Shown: positions 44,089-54,102 of the stretch, piece by piece
Layout: the number at the start of each line of letters is the position of its first letter
Position numbering within the stretch: the first letter of the stretch is position 1
DNA from: Gracilibacillus sp. YIM 98692
GTDB lineage: Bacteria; Bacillota; Bacilli; Bacillales; Amphibacillaceae
Reading direction: 5' to 3'
DNA length: 64,000 nt
Assembly: GCF_010993965.1 (NCBI RefSeq)
Contig: NZ_WIXM01000005.1
Location: forward strand, 1 to 64,000
The notes under the pieces: model-generated
Database searches by the model: none
Seen by the model: only the letters and a program-made list of their open reading frames with translations
Told to the model about the DNA's origin: nothing
Position numbers and translations under genes: made by a program

Positions 44089-45651
44089 ATGAAAAAGAAA
44101 ATGTTTTTATTTTTCTTATCTGCAATGATGTTGCTTTTACTGTTGGCGGTTGGGTGCAGCGATGATAGTACTACCTCGGAAACAGATGAGGACAACCAAT
44201 CAACAGATTCCGATACAACTGAACAGGAAGGGGAAACGGATGAGGCTGCTACCGTAACCGTTTTTAAGAGTCACATTGGTAAAGGAACGATACCTGAAAG
44301 TGATGATCCACACGTGCAGTATGTGAAAGAAAACACTGGTGTGGAATATCAGTTAGAAACGACTCCTCCAGGATCTGAGCCGGCAGAATATATTAATCTA
44401 ATGGTTGCTTCCAAAGATTTCCCAGATATATTACGACCAATTGGCGGTGTGGAACAGACGTTGATTACGCAAGGAGGAGCACTGGCATTAGACGATCTAT
44501 TGCCTAAATATGCGCCAAACGTTTGGGAGCGTATTCCGGAAGAAGCGTGGAATATTGTTCGATCTGCTTCTCCTGATGGGAAAATATATTATGTACCTAA
44601 AGTATATTTAATTCCAGAACGTGCCGCTTTATTAAGACAAGATTGGCTCGACAATGTTGGATTAGATATGCCGGAGACTTTAGAAGAATACAAAGAGATG
44701 CTGATTGCTTTTCGTGATCAAGATCCAAATGGAAATGGCGAACAAGATGAACTTCCAACAAGTGGACGAGAGTTTGGCAGATGGATGGATCATTTATTTG
44801 CGATGTTTGGTGTGGCGATGTGGGAAGGGTATCCGGAATGGGATATTTACGATGGTGAAATTAATTATGCCGGTACCTCAGACAATATGAAAGCTGCAAT
44901 TTCTTTTATTCGTGAGCTGTACGATGAAAAATTATTAGATAATGAGACGTTCCTAAATAAGGGTGATGTATGGACGGCGAAAATCAACAATAACCTTGTC
45001 GGAAGCTGGTACCACCTCCCAGCAAACCTTCGTGATCGATATGCTGCGATGAAAGAAGGAGACGAAAATGCTTATGTAGCTGGAATGCCAATGCCAGAAG
45101 TGGATGGATATGATGGCTTTATTACGCAAAAAAGCATGGGGGAACCAGAATGGATGATTCCTGTTGCATCTGAGGAGAATGCGGCAAATGCCTTGAAATT
45201 ACTCGACTTTTTCTATGATCCTGCCAATGCTGACTTTATTCAGTATGGTATCGAAGGGGTACAGCATGAAGTCGTAGATGGCGAAAAAAGGTTATTGCCT
45301 TCTTCTGATGATAAACCTATTGCTTTAGGTATGCTGAACTTAACGACAGATGAATCGATGGAAGTGCGTATTAAGAACTCATTCCCAGAAGATCAGCAGC
45401 AAATGGTAAGAGATATTTTTGAGGTAAGCAAAGCGGATGCTAGACGTATCGCTGGGGACGGGATGCCTAGTACCGTTTATCAGGGATATCCAGATATTCA
45501 ATCACATAAGTTATTCCAAGAATATTTGACGAAAATTGTGATCGGCGAGTGGCCGATTGATAAATTTGATGAATTCGTAGAAGAATGGCACCAAGCAGGC
45601 GGTGAAGAAGTCACACAAAGAGTACAAGAATGGTACGACACCGCTAAGTAA
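44089..45651 (+). CDS. ABC transporter substrate-binding lipoprotein, LipO/YtcQ type
   Basis: A 520-residue lipoprotein with lipobox LAVGC (Cys23), an acidic Asp/Glu/Thr linker to about residue 60, and a long binding fold with a Ca-binding-like loop DQDPNGNGEQDE. This length and loop are typical of binding proteins that pair with LplB/YtcP permeases and take up large oligosaccharides. AAGGAGG precedes the ATG. A repeat element follows the stop. Confidence 0.9.
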   Translation: MKKKMFLFFLSAMMLLLLLAVGCSDDSTTSETDEDNQSTDSDTTEQEGETDEAATVTVFKSHIGKGTIPESDDPHVQYVKENTGVEYQLETTPPGSEPAEYINLMVASKDFPDILRPIGGVEQTLITQGGALALDDLLPKYAPNVWERIPEEAWNIVRSASPDGKIYYVPKVYLIPERAALLRQDWLDNVGLDMPETLEEYKEMLIAFRDQDPNGNGEQDELPTSGREFGRWMDHLFAMFGVAMWEGYPEWDIYDGEINYAGTSDNMKAAISFIRELYDEKLLDNETFLNKGDVWTAKINNNLVGSWYHLPANLRDRYAAMKEGDENAYVAGMPMPEVDGYDGFITQKSMGEPEWMIPVASEENAANALKLLDFFYDPANADFIQYGIEGVQHEVVDGEKRLLPSSDDKPIALGMLNLTTDESMEVRIKNSFPEDQQQMVRDIFEVSKADARRIAGDGMPSTVYQGYPDIQSHKLFQEYLTKIVIGEWPIDKFDEFVEEWHQAGGEEVTQRVQEWYDTAK

Positions 45652-45696
45652 TAGAATCACGGATGGAGCCGCCTCATTGCGGTTAACTAGAAATCA

Positions 45697-45814
45697 GCAA
45701 CTGTAATATGCGAGACTTGCGGGACAAGCAACAGCTGAAGATCCCGCAGGAAGCGTATTTTGCTTCCGAGGAAGCTGAAGTGTTGCCCGCGGAAAGCGAG
45801 TATATTTCAGTTGC
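45697..45814 (-). repeat. Palindromic element A7 (single, inverted orientation)
   Basis: Bounded by GCAACTG and CAGTTGC, 118 bp, with interior GCGAGACTTGCGGG, GAAGCTGAAG and CGGAAAGCGAG. It sits between the lipoprotein gene and the AraC regulator gene. Confidence 0.75.
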
Positions 45815-45917
45815 GTGATAGGGAGCTGACTTTACTTGACTTTCGAGGTGCTCCATCCTTACATACTGATATTCACTTTTTATATCATATAAAACAAAAC
45901 TGAAAGTGGGTGATGAT

Positions 45918-48203
45918 ATGTTTCGTCGATGGATATCTGTTTTTAGATCTTGGCATCAGCGGCTCATGACACAAACACCAATTCGGTTACTGTTCATTTT
46001 AATGCTTCCGATTGGCTTAATCATTTTAACCGTTGGCTATTCATCCTATCATATTTCCAAAAGTGTGCTAGAAGAGGAATTAAAAGAACCGCAACAGCAA
46101 ATGCTGCAAATCATTATGAAAGATATCGATAAATATTTAGTAGATTCTAACCAGGTTGCCGTCAAGCTAGCATTGGATAATGATGTATATACGTTTCTCA
46201 CCAGTCCTTTTTCCCATAATTATCAAAATATAAAGGAAGTATATGAAAAACTAGAAACAATTACGAAAAATACCGGATTTATTAAAAGTATTTATATTTA
46301 TGATATCCCAAAAGATAATTTTATCGCCGTGCCACAAGGTTTTAGCTCCAGCAGTTTAAATTTTAACGATGCCAATTGGGTAGAGGTCAAAGACGAGTTA
46401 CAAAATCAATCTATGATAGTGAAATATCGTGATCTGCCAGATGGTGCCGTCAATAAAGGTTCCAACCTGACACTTTTTCGAAAGATTCATATAAAAGGGG
46501 AAGCCCGTGGACTTATTGCGATTAATTTACATGAAAAAGAATTATTTTCTAAGTTGAACCTTTCGGAACAGGCACCATCCAGCAGTATGCGTTTTATTGT
46601 AGATCAACATCATAATATCTTGCACACGACTAATGCACATCATTTTGATAAGGAAACCATCGCATTTGTTCAAAATGAAATCCGTAAAGGGCATGTGCAC
46701 AACCTTTCCTATCAAGATAATATTTTTTTATCCCATCAATTGGAGTCTGCATTTACGGGATGGCAATTTATTTCGGTTGTCGATGAAGATAGTATATTAG
46801 CCAAATCTGAGACGATACGAAATGTCGTATTTTTTGTTTCGATCCTTGCCTTGATTATTGGTTGTATCGCGGTTTTATTGATTAATGTCACACAGCTTAA
46901 ACCGATTGATCGGATTAAACAGTTACTGCCTAAAAATGAACAAAGCGGCTATCGCAGGGATTTGCTTCATTTAGAAACTTTGATTGATGACTTAGTCAGT
47001 GACCATGCGCAGCTATCTCAGTTGATCAAGAAAATGACCAAAGAAGCGAAGGCCAAATTTTTAAGTGATATCCAATCAGGCAAAATCCAAAGTGATGCTG
47101 AATTTCAAGAGAAATGGCATACCTATTTTAAAGGATGGAAGGAAAAACCCATTCATGTGGTTCTATTATCGATCGATGATTACCATTCATGGATGAACGA
47201 AACACCGCAGCAGTATCGGAAAGTGGCCAAGGCTGGGCTGATCAATATGATGGATGAAGTGTTATCCCCCCATTTCCTCGTTCATATGGTGAATCTAGAT
47301 AACGATAAGATTTTGATGATTGCCCAATTAAAAGAAGGAAAAGTGAGTCTAAAAAACCATTTGAGGATCGCCCTTGATAATGTGGAAGAATTACTTGGTT
47401 TTTCCATATCCGCTGGGATGTGTAGTCATGGGGCACATGTTGATTTGTTAAAAGAAGCGTGCCAAAAGGCTGAACTTGCGTTAAGTTATCGATTATATCA
47501 CGGATACGGTCAAGTGTTGGACTATACGGAAGTCGTGGAAGAGAACGAAGCAGAGATCACGAAAGAAGAGACGAAAACCCTTCAAGCCTTAATCACTGCG
47601 ACCGAACAAGTTGGGCCACAAGATACGTTAGAAGAAGTAAATCGTTTCTTTGACTATGTAGAGGATAACATGATACATCCAGTCCCATCGTATCAATATG
47701 TGGCTGAAATGAAACAAACATTATTTAATTCCTTACATGTTCCATTTCCGATCGAGTTGGAAGCGATAAAAACCATGCACTTATCGGATGTGGCAAAAGT
47801 CTTTCAAGAACATATCGCCAAGCAAGTAGAAAATATCAACCATCTACAAGATGTTAAGCGATTCAATTATTGTGAGAAAATGGTGCACTATATGGCGGAA
47901 CATTTAGACGAAGCGATTGGGATCCCGGAGATTGCGGAATCAGTTGGCATAAGTGTCAGCCTGGCAAGTCAATGGTTTAAAGAGGAGAAACAGGAAACAA
48001 TCTATGGTTATTTAACGAAATTGAGAATGCAAAAGTCAGAGGAACTGCTTATGGATACAGATGCTAAAATTGCTGAAATTGCGTTAGCAGTCGGATATCA
48101 GCACGAGAACAGTTTTATTCGGAAATTTCGCGAGTATAAAAAAATGACCCCAGGAAAATTCAGAAAAATGCATGCAGCTGTGCATAACGAAAAAGAAATG
48201 TAA
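45918..48203 (+). CDS. Membrane-bound AraC family regulator (YtdP/YesS-like)
   Basis: A 761-residue one-component regulator: membrane segment near 20-42, extracellular sensing domain (about 45-290), second membrane segment (about 295-318), a long cytosolic region, and a C-terminal AraC double helix-turn-helix (about 660-755; IPEIAESVGISVSLASQWFKEE, IAEIALAVGYQHENSFIRKFRE). The ATG at 45918 follows GTGGGTGATGAT. Such proteins sense an extracellular ligand, perhaps the loaded binding protein, and activate neighbouring transport and glycosidase genes. Confidence 0.85.
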   Translation: MFRRWISVFRSWHQRLMTQTPIRLLFILMLPIGLIILTVGYSSYHISKSVLEEELKEPQQQMLQIIMKDIDKYLVDSNQVAVKLALDNDVYTFLTSPFSHNYQNIKEVYEKLETITKNTGFIKSIYIYDIPKDNFIAVPQGFSSSSLNFNDANWVEVKDELQNQSMIVKYRDLPDGAVNKGSNLTLFRKIHIKGEARGLIAINLHEKELFSKLNLSEQAPSSSMRFIVDQHHNILHTTNAHHFDKETIAFVQNEIRKGHVHNLSYQDNIFLSHQLESAFTGWQFISVVDEDSILAKSETIRNVVFFVSILALIIGCIAVLLINVTQLKPIDRIKQLLPKNEQSGYRRDLLHLETLIDDLVSDHAQLSQLIKKMTKEAKAKFLSDIQSGKIQSDAEFQEKWHTYFKGWKEKPIHVVLLSIDDYHSWMNETPQQYRKVAKAGLINMMDEVLSPHFLVHMVNLDNDKILMIAQLKEGKVSLKNHLRIALDNVEELLGFSISAGMCSHGAHVDLLKEACQKAELALSYRLYHGYGQVLDYTEVVEENEAEITKEETKTLQALITATEQVGPQDTLEEVNRFFDYVEDNMIHPVPSYQYVAEMKQTLFNSLHVPFPIELEAIKTMHLSDVAKVFQEHIAKQVENINHLQDVKRFNYCEKMVHYMAEHLDEAIGIPEIAESVGISVSLASQWFKEEKQETIYGYLTKLRMQKSEELLMDTDAKIAEIALAVGYQHENSFIRKFREYKKMTPGKFRKMHAAVHNEKEM

Positions 48204-48218
48204 GGGGAGGAAATCGCA

Positions 48219-50360
48219 ATGGATCGCAAGCGAATTGTCAAAAAGCATCATCCCATAGTGACAGGAGTGGAGAAGGATGCGCCTTTATCGATTGGCAATG
48301 GAAACTTTGGCTTTAGTGTAGATGTTACTGGGCTGCAATCTTTTCCTGATGCCTATGAAACACCGCTAGGAACTCAGTCTAACTGGGGGTGGCATCACAC
48401 AGGTGGAAAAAATCAATATACAGATCAAGATATCAGCTATCAGTTATACGAATATGAGGATCGAAAAATCAAATATCCAATGAAACCGGGAGAGCATCCT
48501 GAGGCCTTTCATTGGCTCCGACAAAATCCTCACCGTATTCAACTAGGGCAAATCGGGTTTGCATTTTTTAATGAATCAGGCGATAAGCTTGGTATACAAG
48601 ACATTTCTCAGATTCGGCAAGAATTGGATCTATGGAACGGCGTGATCACTAGCTCCTTTTCAGTTAATCAACAGCCTGTAGAGGTTATCACCGTTTGTCA
48701 TCCTAAGCTCGATTTAATCGCGGTACAAATCAAATCGTCCTTACTTAAGAGCCAACAAATGAAAATTGTGCAGGACTTTCCAAATCCTGATGTCACGCAT
48801 AATAGTTGGGATAAGGCAACCAAATTGAATTGGAAGCATCGAGAAGACGAGCGTACGAATCTCAAGCACCAAGAGAAGGATGTCACGCATAATAGTTGGG
48901 ATAAGGCAACCAAATTGAATTGGAAGCATCGAGAAGACGAGCATACGAATCTCAAGCACCAAGAGAAGCAGGAAACTACATTAGAGCGCATCATCGATGA
49001 GGATTCCTATATCGTGCATTGGCATCATCATGATGGGGCGTTTCAACGTATCGATGACCATGCTTTTGAATTAATACCTCGTGATACGACGGATGACTTT
49101 ACGTTTACAGTATCGTTTCATTCTGATAAGCAACAACATGTGCCTTTTGCAGAAGTGTTAGAGGCTAGTCAAAAATATTGGAAAGAATATTGGGAATCAG
49201 GAGCGTTTGTTTCATTCGAAGAAAGCACCGATGATAGAGCGGATGAATTAGAACGGCGGGTTATTCTGTCGCAATTTTTAACAGCGGTGCATAGCAGTGG
49301 ATCGATGCCGCCACAAGAAACAGGCTTTATGTATAATAGCTGGTTTGGTAAAGCACATCTGGAAATGCACTGGTGGCATACGGCTCATTTTCCATTGTGG
49401 GGACGATCTCAGTATCTAGAGAAAAGTTTGAATTGGTATCAACAAATTTTGCCGATTGCCCGCCAGATTGCAGAGAAGCAAGGCTTTTCTGGGGTAAGGT
49501 GGCCGAAAATGGTCGGGATTGATGGGAAGCAGAGTCCTTCTCCTGTTGCACCAGGACTGATTTGGCAGCAGCCTCATCCGATTATGTTAGCGGAATTATT
49601 ATATCGAGCAAATCCAAATAAGGAGACGTTAGAGAAATATCAAGACATCATCTTTCAAAGTGCTGATTTCATGGCGGATTTTGCTAGTTGGGATGAAGCA
49701 AGAAAAGTTTATGTATTAGGACCGCCGCTTATACCGGCACAAGAGTGTCACAAAATGGAGGAGACATCTAACCCAGCGTATGAATTAGAATATTGGAAAT
49801 ATGGATTGAGTGTGGCACAACAGTGGGCGGAGCGACTAGAGGTGAAGGCGAATCCAAACTGGTTAAAAGTAGCGGAGCAGCTTATCGAACCGAAGCATCT
49901 TGATGATGTGTATCTTGCACATGAACATTGTGCCGATACATTTACCGAGAAAAATCATGATCATCCATCTATGGTTGCTGCTTGTGGCATATTAAGAGGC
50001 AGTTTAATCGATCCTGAAATCATGCGGCATACATTGTGGAAGGTTAAGGAAGAATGGCAGTGGGATACAGCATGGGGATGGGATTTCCCTATGTGTGCCA
50101 TGACGGCAGCGCGATTGAACGAACCGGAGTTAGCGATAGATTTTCTATTGATGGATGCGACCAAAAATACTTACATGGTTAACGGTCATAATTATCAACG
50201 ACCAGGATTATCCGCTTATTTACCGGGTAATGGAGGGTTATTAACCGCCATCGCCATGATGGTAGCAGGGTGGGATGGCTATCACAGCGATGCAAATCCA
50301 GGCTTTCCAAAAAATCAGCAATGGAACATTCAAGCAGAAGGCTTCCATCGCTATATTTGA
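48219..50360 (+). CDS. Putative six-hairpin glycosidase with a 30-residue tandem duplication, family unassigned
   Basis: The 713-residue protein has no signal peptide, an N-terminal beta-rich domain (to about 290), and a C-terminal helical part (about 330-690) rich in segments typical of (alpha/alpha)6 glycosidases: HWWHTAHFPLWGR, GVRWPKMVG, VLGPPLIPAQE, YELEYWKYGLSVAQQW and WGWDFPMCAMTAARL. Acidic candidates include the Glu residues in PAQE and ELEYW. A perfect 90-bp duplication, except for one base, lies at residues 191-250. It sits between an AraC regulator and a GH95 gene, so oligosaccharide breakdown is likely. The start has GGGGAGG upstream. Confidence 0.7.
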   Translation: MDRKRIVKKHHPIVTGVEKDAPLSIGNGNFGFSVDVTGLQSFPDAYETPLGTQSNWGWHHTGGKNQYTDQDISYQLYEYEDRKIKYPMKPGEHPEAFHWLRQNPHRIQLGQIGFAFFNESGDKLGIQDISQIRQELDLWNGVITSSFSVNQQPVEVITVCHPKLDLIAVQIKSSLLKSQQMKIVQDFPNPDVTHNSWDKATKLNWKHREDERTNLKHQEKDVTHNSWDKATKLNWKHREDEHTNLKHQEKQETTLERIIDEDSYIVHWHHHDGAFQRIDDHAFELIPRDTTDDFTFTVSFHSDKQQHVPFAEVLEASQKYWKEYWESGAFVSFEESTDDRADELERRVILSQFLTAVHSSGSMPPQETGFMYNSWFGKAHLEMHWWHTAHFPLWGRSQYLEKSLNWYQQILPIARQIAEKQGFSGVRWPKMVGIDGKQSPSPVAPGLIWQQPHPIMLAELLYRANPNKETLEKYQDIIFQSADFMADFASWDEARKVYVLGPPLIPAQECHKMEETSNPAYELEYWKYGLSVAQQWAERLEVKANPNWLKVAEQLIEPKHLDDVYLAHEHCADTFTEKNHDHPSMVAACGILRGSLIDPEIMRHTLWKVKEEWQWDTAWGWDFPMCAMTAARLNEPELAIDFLLMDATKNTYMVNGHNYQRPGLSAYLPGNGGLLTAIAMMVAGWDGYHSDANPGFPKNQQWNIQAEGFHRYI
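48789..48968 (+). repeat. Two 90-bp in-frame direct repeats
   Basis: Copies 48789-48878 and 48879-48968 differ at one base (CGT versus CAT, Arg versus His). Each encodes 30 residues beginning DVTHNSWDKATK. Near identity means a very recent duplication. Confidence 0.95.
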
Positions 50361-50416
50361 TATTAGGTCCTTTTGATTTCCGATCAATCCATTGAAGGTT
50401 GAGTGCTAAATCACCG

Positions 50417-50534
50417 CTGCGGAAAAACACTCGCTTTCCGGGGGCAGCACCTCAGCCTCCTCGCTCACCAACCCCGTTCACTGTGGGGTCTTCTTAAGCT
50501 GCTCTTCCCCCAGGAGTCTCGCATTTTTCCGCAG
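50417..50534 (+). repeat. Palindromic element A8 (single, forward orientation)
   Basis: Bounded by CTGCGGAAAAA and TTTTTCCGCAG, 118 bp. The interior match is looser than in A3. The remaining gene-free part (50535-50700) shows nothing recognisable except AT-rich sequence. Confidence 0.75.
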
Positions 50535-50719
50535 CTTAGATTGATGTTCGTTCTAAGTTAGGAAAAAACATAAATATTTATGAAGTGGAGCATATCATCA
50601 ATCTTACCTCTTAACAGCGAAGTATATTTCCGTAGCGTATTAACAGATATTTTAATGATGTTTACTTATTAAAACTAACAGTCGTTTTGAAAACAGCTTT
50701 AATGAAAAGGATGAGAAAC

Positions 50720-53119
50720 ATGTTTGAAGAGACGGTTAGCCGGCATAAGTTGTTGCTTGCTTATCCTGCGTCATGGTGGCGGAATATGTGGCGAGAGGCT
50801 CTGCCTTCTGGTAATGGAGAGACCGGGGCGGCAGTTTATGGTGGGATTCAGCATGAAACGATTCTGATTAACCATGCTGAACTTTGGCACTTAGGCCAAA
50901 AGCAAGCTTTGCCAGATGTAAGCGATACATTAAAAAGAGTCCGTCAATATATGGACGAAGGGGATTATCATCAGGCGAATTGGCTGCTTGCCAATACATT
51001 AAAAGAAAAGAAATACGAGGCGAAACTAGCCAAACCATTGCCACTCGTCCATTTAAACGTAACCATGGATATCCAAGAGAGTTTCACGAATTACCAACGC
51101 GGAGTCAATATGGAAACAGGGGAAGTGTCCGTAGAATGGACCGAAAAAGACACGAAGTACCAAAGAAATCTTTTTGTTTCTCGTGCTGATTCACTTATCG
51201 TTTACGAGATTCGCGCAGATCAGAAAAATAAGATAGATGCTAGTATCCGTTTAACGTTGCCGCCAACGGATACACCACGAATGCAACATATAGTACAGCA
51301 ACGCGCTGAATCGACGGTAATCCAAACAGAGCCGGACTATTATTATTTCAAAGGAAAAGATGAAGATGGATCAGAATATGGAGCAGTTGCTAGAGTGATA
51401 GCCGATGATGGAGAGTGCGAAGAAACAAATGATCGTCTTCAATATAGGGAAGTAAGTAAATTATTTGTGCTTATCAAAGTTTTTACAGAAGATGAAACAG
51501 GGGATAAATGGGATGCACTAAAAGAAGAACTAGCATTAGAAAATCGAAGCTATCAGCAATTACTAAGCGAGCATGTGGCCGAGCATTCCACCCTTTTTCA
51601 ATCCGCCGATTTTTCCCTAGAGGTAGATGACACCGAATTTAGCAATGAAGTCCTGTTATTGGATGCCTATCAAGGAAAAGTTTCCAATGCCCTTATGGAG
51701 AAGCTGTGGGCGTATGGACGTTATTTATTCATATCTGCTACCAAGGCGAGAGGTCAGCCCTTTAGTATGTATGGACTGTGGGCCGGTGATTATGACTTGA
51801 TGTGGAGTCATCGGATGGCCAATGAAAACATCCAAATGATGTATTGGCATGCAGGAGTCGGGAATCTAACATCGCTTATTCCATCATTGTTTTCTTATTA
51901 TGAAAGTTTGCTAGACGATTTCAGAGATAACGCAAGGAAACTTTTTGGCTGTAGGGGGATCTACATTCCAGCAGGAACGACACCTGGAAATGGAAAGCCC
52001 AATCAAATTGTTCCCGTCATTATGAATTGGACTTCCGCAGCTGGATGGTTAGCACAGCATTTTTACGATTACTATCAATTTACACAAGATCAGGATTTTT
52101 TAGAAAACCATGCGATTCCATTTATGAAAGAAACATTATTATTTTACCAAGACTTTTTAGTAGAAACGGAGGAAGGGACATATCAATATTATCCATCCGT
52201 TTCTCCTGAAAACACACCAAGTAATTATATGCCGAAAAATGGCGAAAATCTCGCTCATCCAATGCCGACAACCATCAATGCGACGATGGATTTTGCTATA
52301 TTAAAAGAATTGTTAACTAATTTATTGGATAGTTGTACACACATATCGCACCCTGTAGAGGAAGTCAAAGTTTGGCGAGAAATGCTAGCCAAAATCCCAG
52401 ATTATCAGCTTAATAGCGAAGGCGCTGTAGGGGAATGGATGAGTCCAAAATTTATTGATAACTATCATCATCGTCATTTATCACACCTTTATCCATTATT
52501 TCCAGGACAAGAGATTATTTTTGATAAAGAAGATTCTCTATCATTAGCATTCCAAAAAGCGGTAAATAATCGAAAGCTAGGAGCGCAAACCAGTTGGTCT
52601 TATGCGCATATGGCGGCAATATATGCGAGATTACAAGACGGAGAGAAAGCGTTGGAATGTTTAGAGAATATTACTCGCTCCTGTTTATTGCCCAACTTCT
52701 TCACCGTGCATAATGATTGGAGGAGAATGGGGATGAGCATGAATGTGCCCTACGCACCCGTTCAGTTAGATGCGAGCTTAGGAATAGTAAACGCGATTCA
52801 AGAAATGCTCCTGTTTGTTTCATCCAAAACAATGAAAATATTGCCATCATTTCCCGGGAAATGGCGAAAGGGAAATGTAAGAAATTTCCGTTTTCATACT
52901 GGTACGATTAGTTTTAGTTGGGATGTGGATCAAGAAATATTAGACGTGGAAATGACCGCGGATCAAGATACAGATATCCAAGTGCAACTCCCAAAATTTG
53001 TGTCATCGATTCAAGCAGATCACGCTTCATCATGGACACAAATCGATGTGGAACAAAACATTTTTCACATCACCTTACCAAAGCATCAAAAGGTTTTGAT
53101 CTCTAGTACGTCTCGTTAA
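50720..53119 (+). CDS. GH95 family glycosidase (alpha-L-fucosidase / alpha-galactosidase type)
   Basis: The 799-residue protein follows the GH95 pattern from end to end: EALPSGNGETGAAVYGG and HAELWHLG in the N-terminal domain, then in the (alpha/alpha)6 barrel a WTSAAGWLAQHFYDYY stretch, PSVSPEN (Glu497, expected general acid), HRHLSHLYPLFPG, and QLDASLG (Asp684, where the family has an Asp in QIDGNFG). No signal peptide is present, so it acts on imported sugars. ATG at 50720 follows AAAAGG; upstream in-frame codons lack ribosome sites. Fucose versus galactose-type specificity cannot be read from sequence. Confidence 0.85.
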   Translation: MFEETVSRHKLLLAYPASWWRNMWREALPSGNGETGAAVYGGIQHETILINHAELWHLGQKQALPDVSDTLKRVRQYMDEGDYHQANWLLANTLKEKKYEAKLAKPLPLVHLNVTMDIQESFTNYQRGVNMETGEVSVEWTEKDTKYQRNLFVSRADSLIVYEIRADQKNKIDASIRLTLPPTDTPRMQHIVQQRAESTVIQTEPDYYYFKGKDEDGSEYGAVARVIADDGECEETNDRLQYREVSKLFVLIKVFTEDETGDKWDALKEELALENRSYQQLLSEHVAEHSTLFQSADFSLEVDDTEFSNEVLLLDAYQGKVSNALMEKLWAYGRYLFISATKARGQPFSMYGLWAGDYDLMWSHRMANENIQMMYWHAGVGNLTSLIPSLFSYYESLLDDFRDNARKLFGCRGIYIPAGTTPGNGKPNQIVPVIMNWTSAAGWLAQHFYDYYQFTQDQDFLENHAIPFMKETLLFYQDFLVETEEGTYQYYPSVSPENTPSNYMPKNGENLAHPMPTTINATMDFAILKELLTNLLDSCTHISHPVEEVKVWREMLAKIPDYQLNSEGAVGEWMSPKFIDNYHHRHLSHLYPLFPGQEIIFDKEDSLSLAFQKAVNNRKLGAQTSWSYAHMAAIYARLQDGEKALECLENITRSCLLPNFFTVHNDWRRMGMSMNVPYAPVQLDASLGIVNAIQEMLLFVSSKTMKILPSFPGKWRKGNVRNFRFHTGTISFSWDVDQEILDVEMTADQDTDIQVQLPKFVSSIQADHASSWTQIDVEQNIFHITLPKHQKVLISSTSR

Positions 53120-53132
53120 AGGAGGGGTTTGT

Positions 53133-53807
53133 ATGCCATTTGAAGGGATATTAGGTGGAGTATATAAGCTTGCGGATTGGATATATACGATTATTTTCAG
53201 TGATCTGCTATGGGTATTATGTAATATTCCTGCGATTTACGTTCTATTTCAATTGTTGTTGGCGGATTCCATTTCGGTTATGTTCCCTTTAGCGTTCATG
53301 CTTGTGCTGCTCTTACCATTCACCTTTTTTCCAGCAACGATCGCATTGTTTGCTGTGATCCACGATTTGAATAATAGAGAAGACCTGTCGATTGTTCGAT
53401 GCTACTGGCATAAATATCGAAGTTATTATAAACGTTCTGTGAAATTAGGACTCTGGTTAACATTGTTATGGGCGATGCTGGTTGTGGATTTTGTATACGT
53501 CCATTCCCTATTTAATGGAGCTATCGATTATATATTTTTAAGTCTGATCTTTTTTGCACTAATGGTTACACTACATATGCTAACTGCTTTGATCAACAGC
53601 GAGAATCCAACTGTCCGGATTCTCGCACTAGCCAAAACTGCTTTTAAAAAAATCACATCTCGTCCTTTAACATCATTCAGCACTATCTTCATCTTGATCG
53701 TATATAGTGCTATCTGCTTATATCTTGCTCCTATTCTCCTCGCACTAACAATTGGATCACTAACCGCACAATTGATGACAAAGGCAGATGGCAGCTTGGT
53801 GGTTTGA
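53133..53807 (+). CDS. YesL-like DUF624 membrane protein
   Basis: A 224-residue protein with about five membrane segments and the DUF624 layout (LADWIYTIIFSDLLWVLCNIP at the start, FFPATIALFAVIHDL in the middle). Its function is unknown. It is usually found in sugar-uptake operons with YesM/YesN and ABC permease genes, as here and at 63026. AAAGGAGGGG precedes the ATG; a terminator follows. Confidence 0.85.
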   Translation: MPFEGILGGVYKLADWIYTIIFSDLLWVLCNIPAIYVLFQLLLADSISVMFPLAFMLVLLLPFTFFPATIALFAVIHDLNNREDLSIVRCYWHKYRSYYKRSVKLGLWLTLLWAMLVVDFVYVHSLFNGAIDYIFLSLIFFALMVTLHMLTALINSENPTVRILALAKTAFKKITSRPLTSFSTIFILIVYSAICLYLAPILLALTIGSLTAQLMTKADGSLVV

Positions 53808-53839
53808 AGAAAAATAGAGTATAACCTTTAAATATACCG

Positions 53840-53880
53840 AAAAAGCATCCATCTTTTTTTTCAATGGATGCTTTTTAATC
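53840..53880. terminator. Terminator after the first DUF624 gene
   Basis: AAAAAGCATCCAT (53840-53852) pairs perfectly with ATGGATGCTTTTT (53864-53876). It is symmetrical enough to act in both directions. Confidence 0.85.
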
Positions 53881-54011
53881 TGTTGAAAAATGCAAGATAT
53901 ACGATTTGGTGAGAAGGAACCTGGTTGTTGGTAGCATAATAGTATATGGGACTGAAAATGTTTATAATTGTTGGAAACAAACATAATAATCAATATAAAA
54001 CATGAAATGTG

Positions 54012-54040
54012 TTGTAATTATGTGTGAAATATATTATTAT
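54012..54040 (+). promoter_or_regulatory. Probable promoter of the class II aldolase gene
   Basis: TTGTAA (54012-54017) and TATTAT (54035-54040) are 17 bp apart. An operator-like word lies just downstream at 54058. Confidence 0.4.
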
Positions 54041-54057
54041 AGTATTAAGGTGTTTAA

Positions 54058-54070
54058 TTTTGTTTGATTT
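54058..54070. promoter_or_regulatory. Putative DeoR operator word
   Basis: TTTTGTTTGATTT is the reverse complement of AAATCAAACAAAA, a word also found at 57347 and, slightly changed, at 57492 and 57521. The shared words point to joint control of the aldolase, kinase and second aldolase genes. Confidence 0.45.
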
Positions 54071-54102
54071 GGAGTTAATTCTAACATGAAAGGGTGGTAA
54101 AA

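Noticed and set aside
48698-48994. 98- and 73-codon minus-strand frames with internal repeats
   Set aside because: Their repeats are just the antisense image of the 90-bp duplication in the glycosidase gene.
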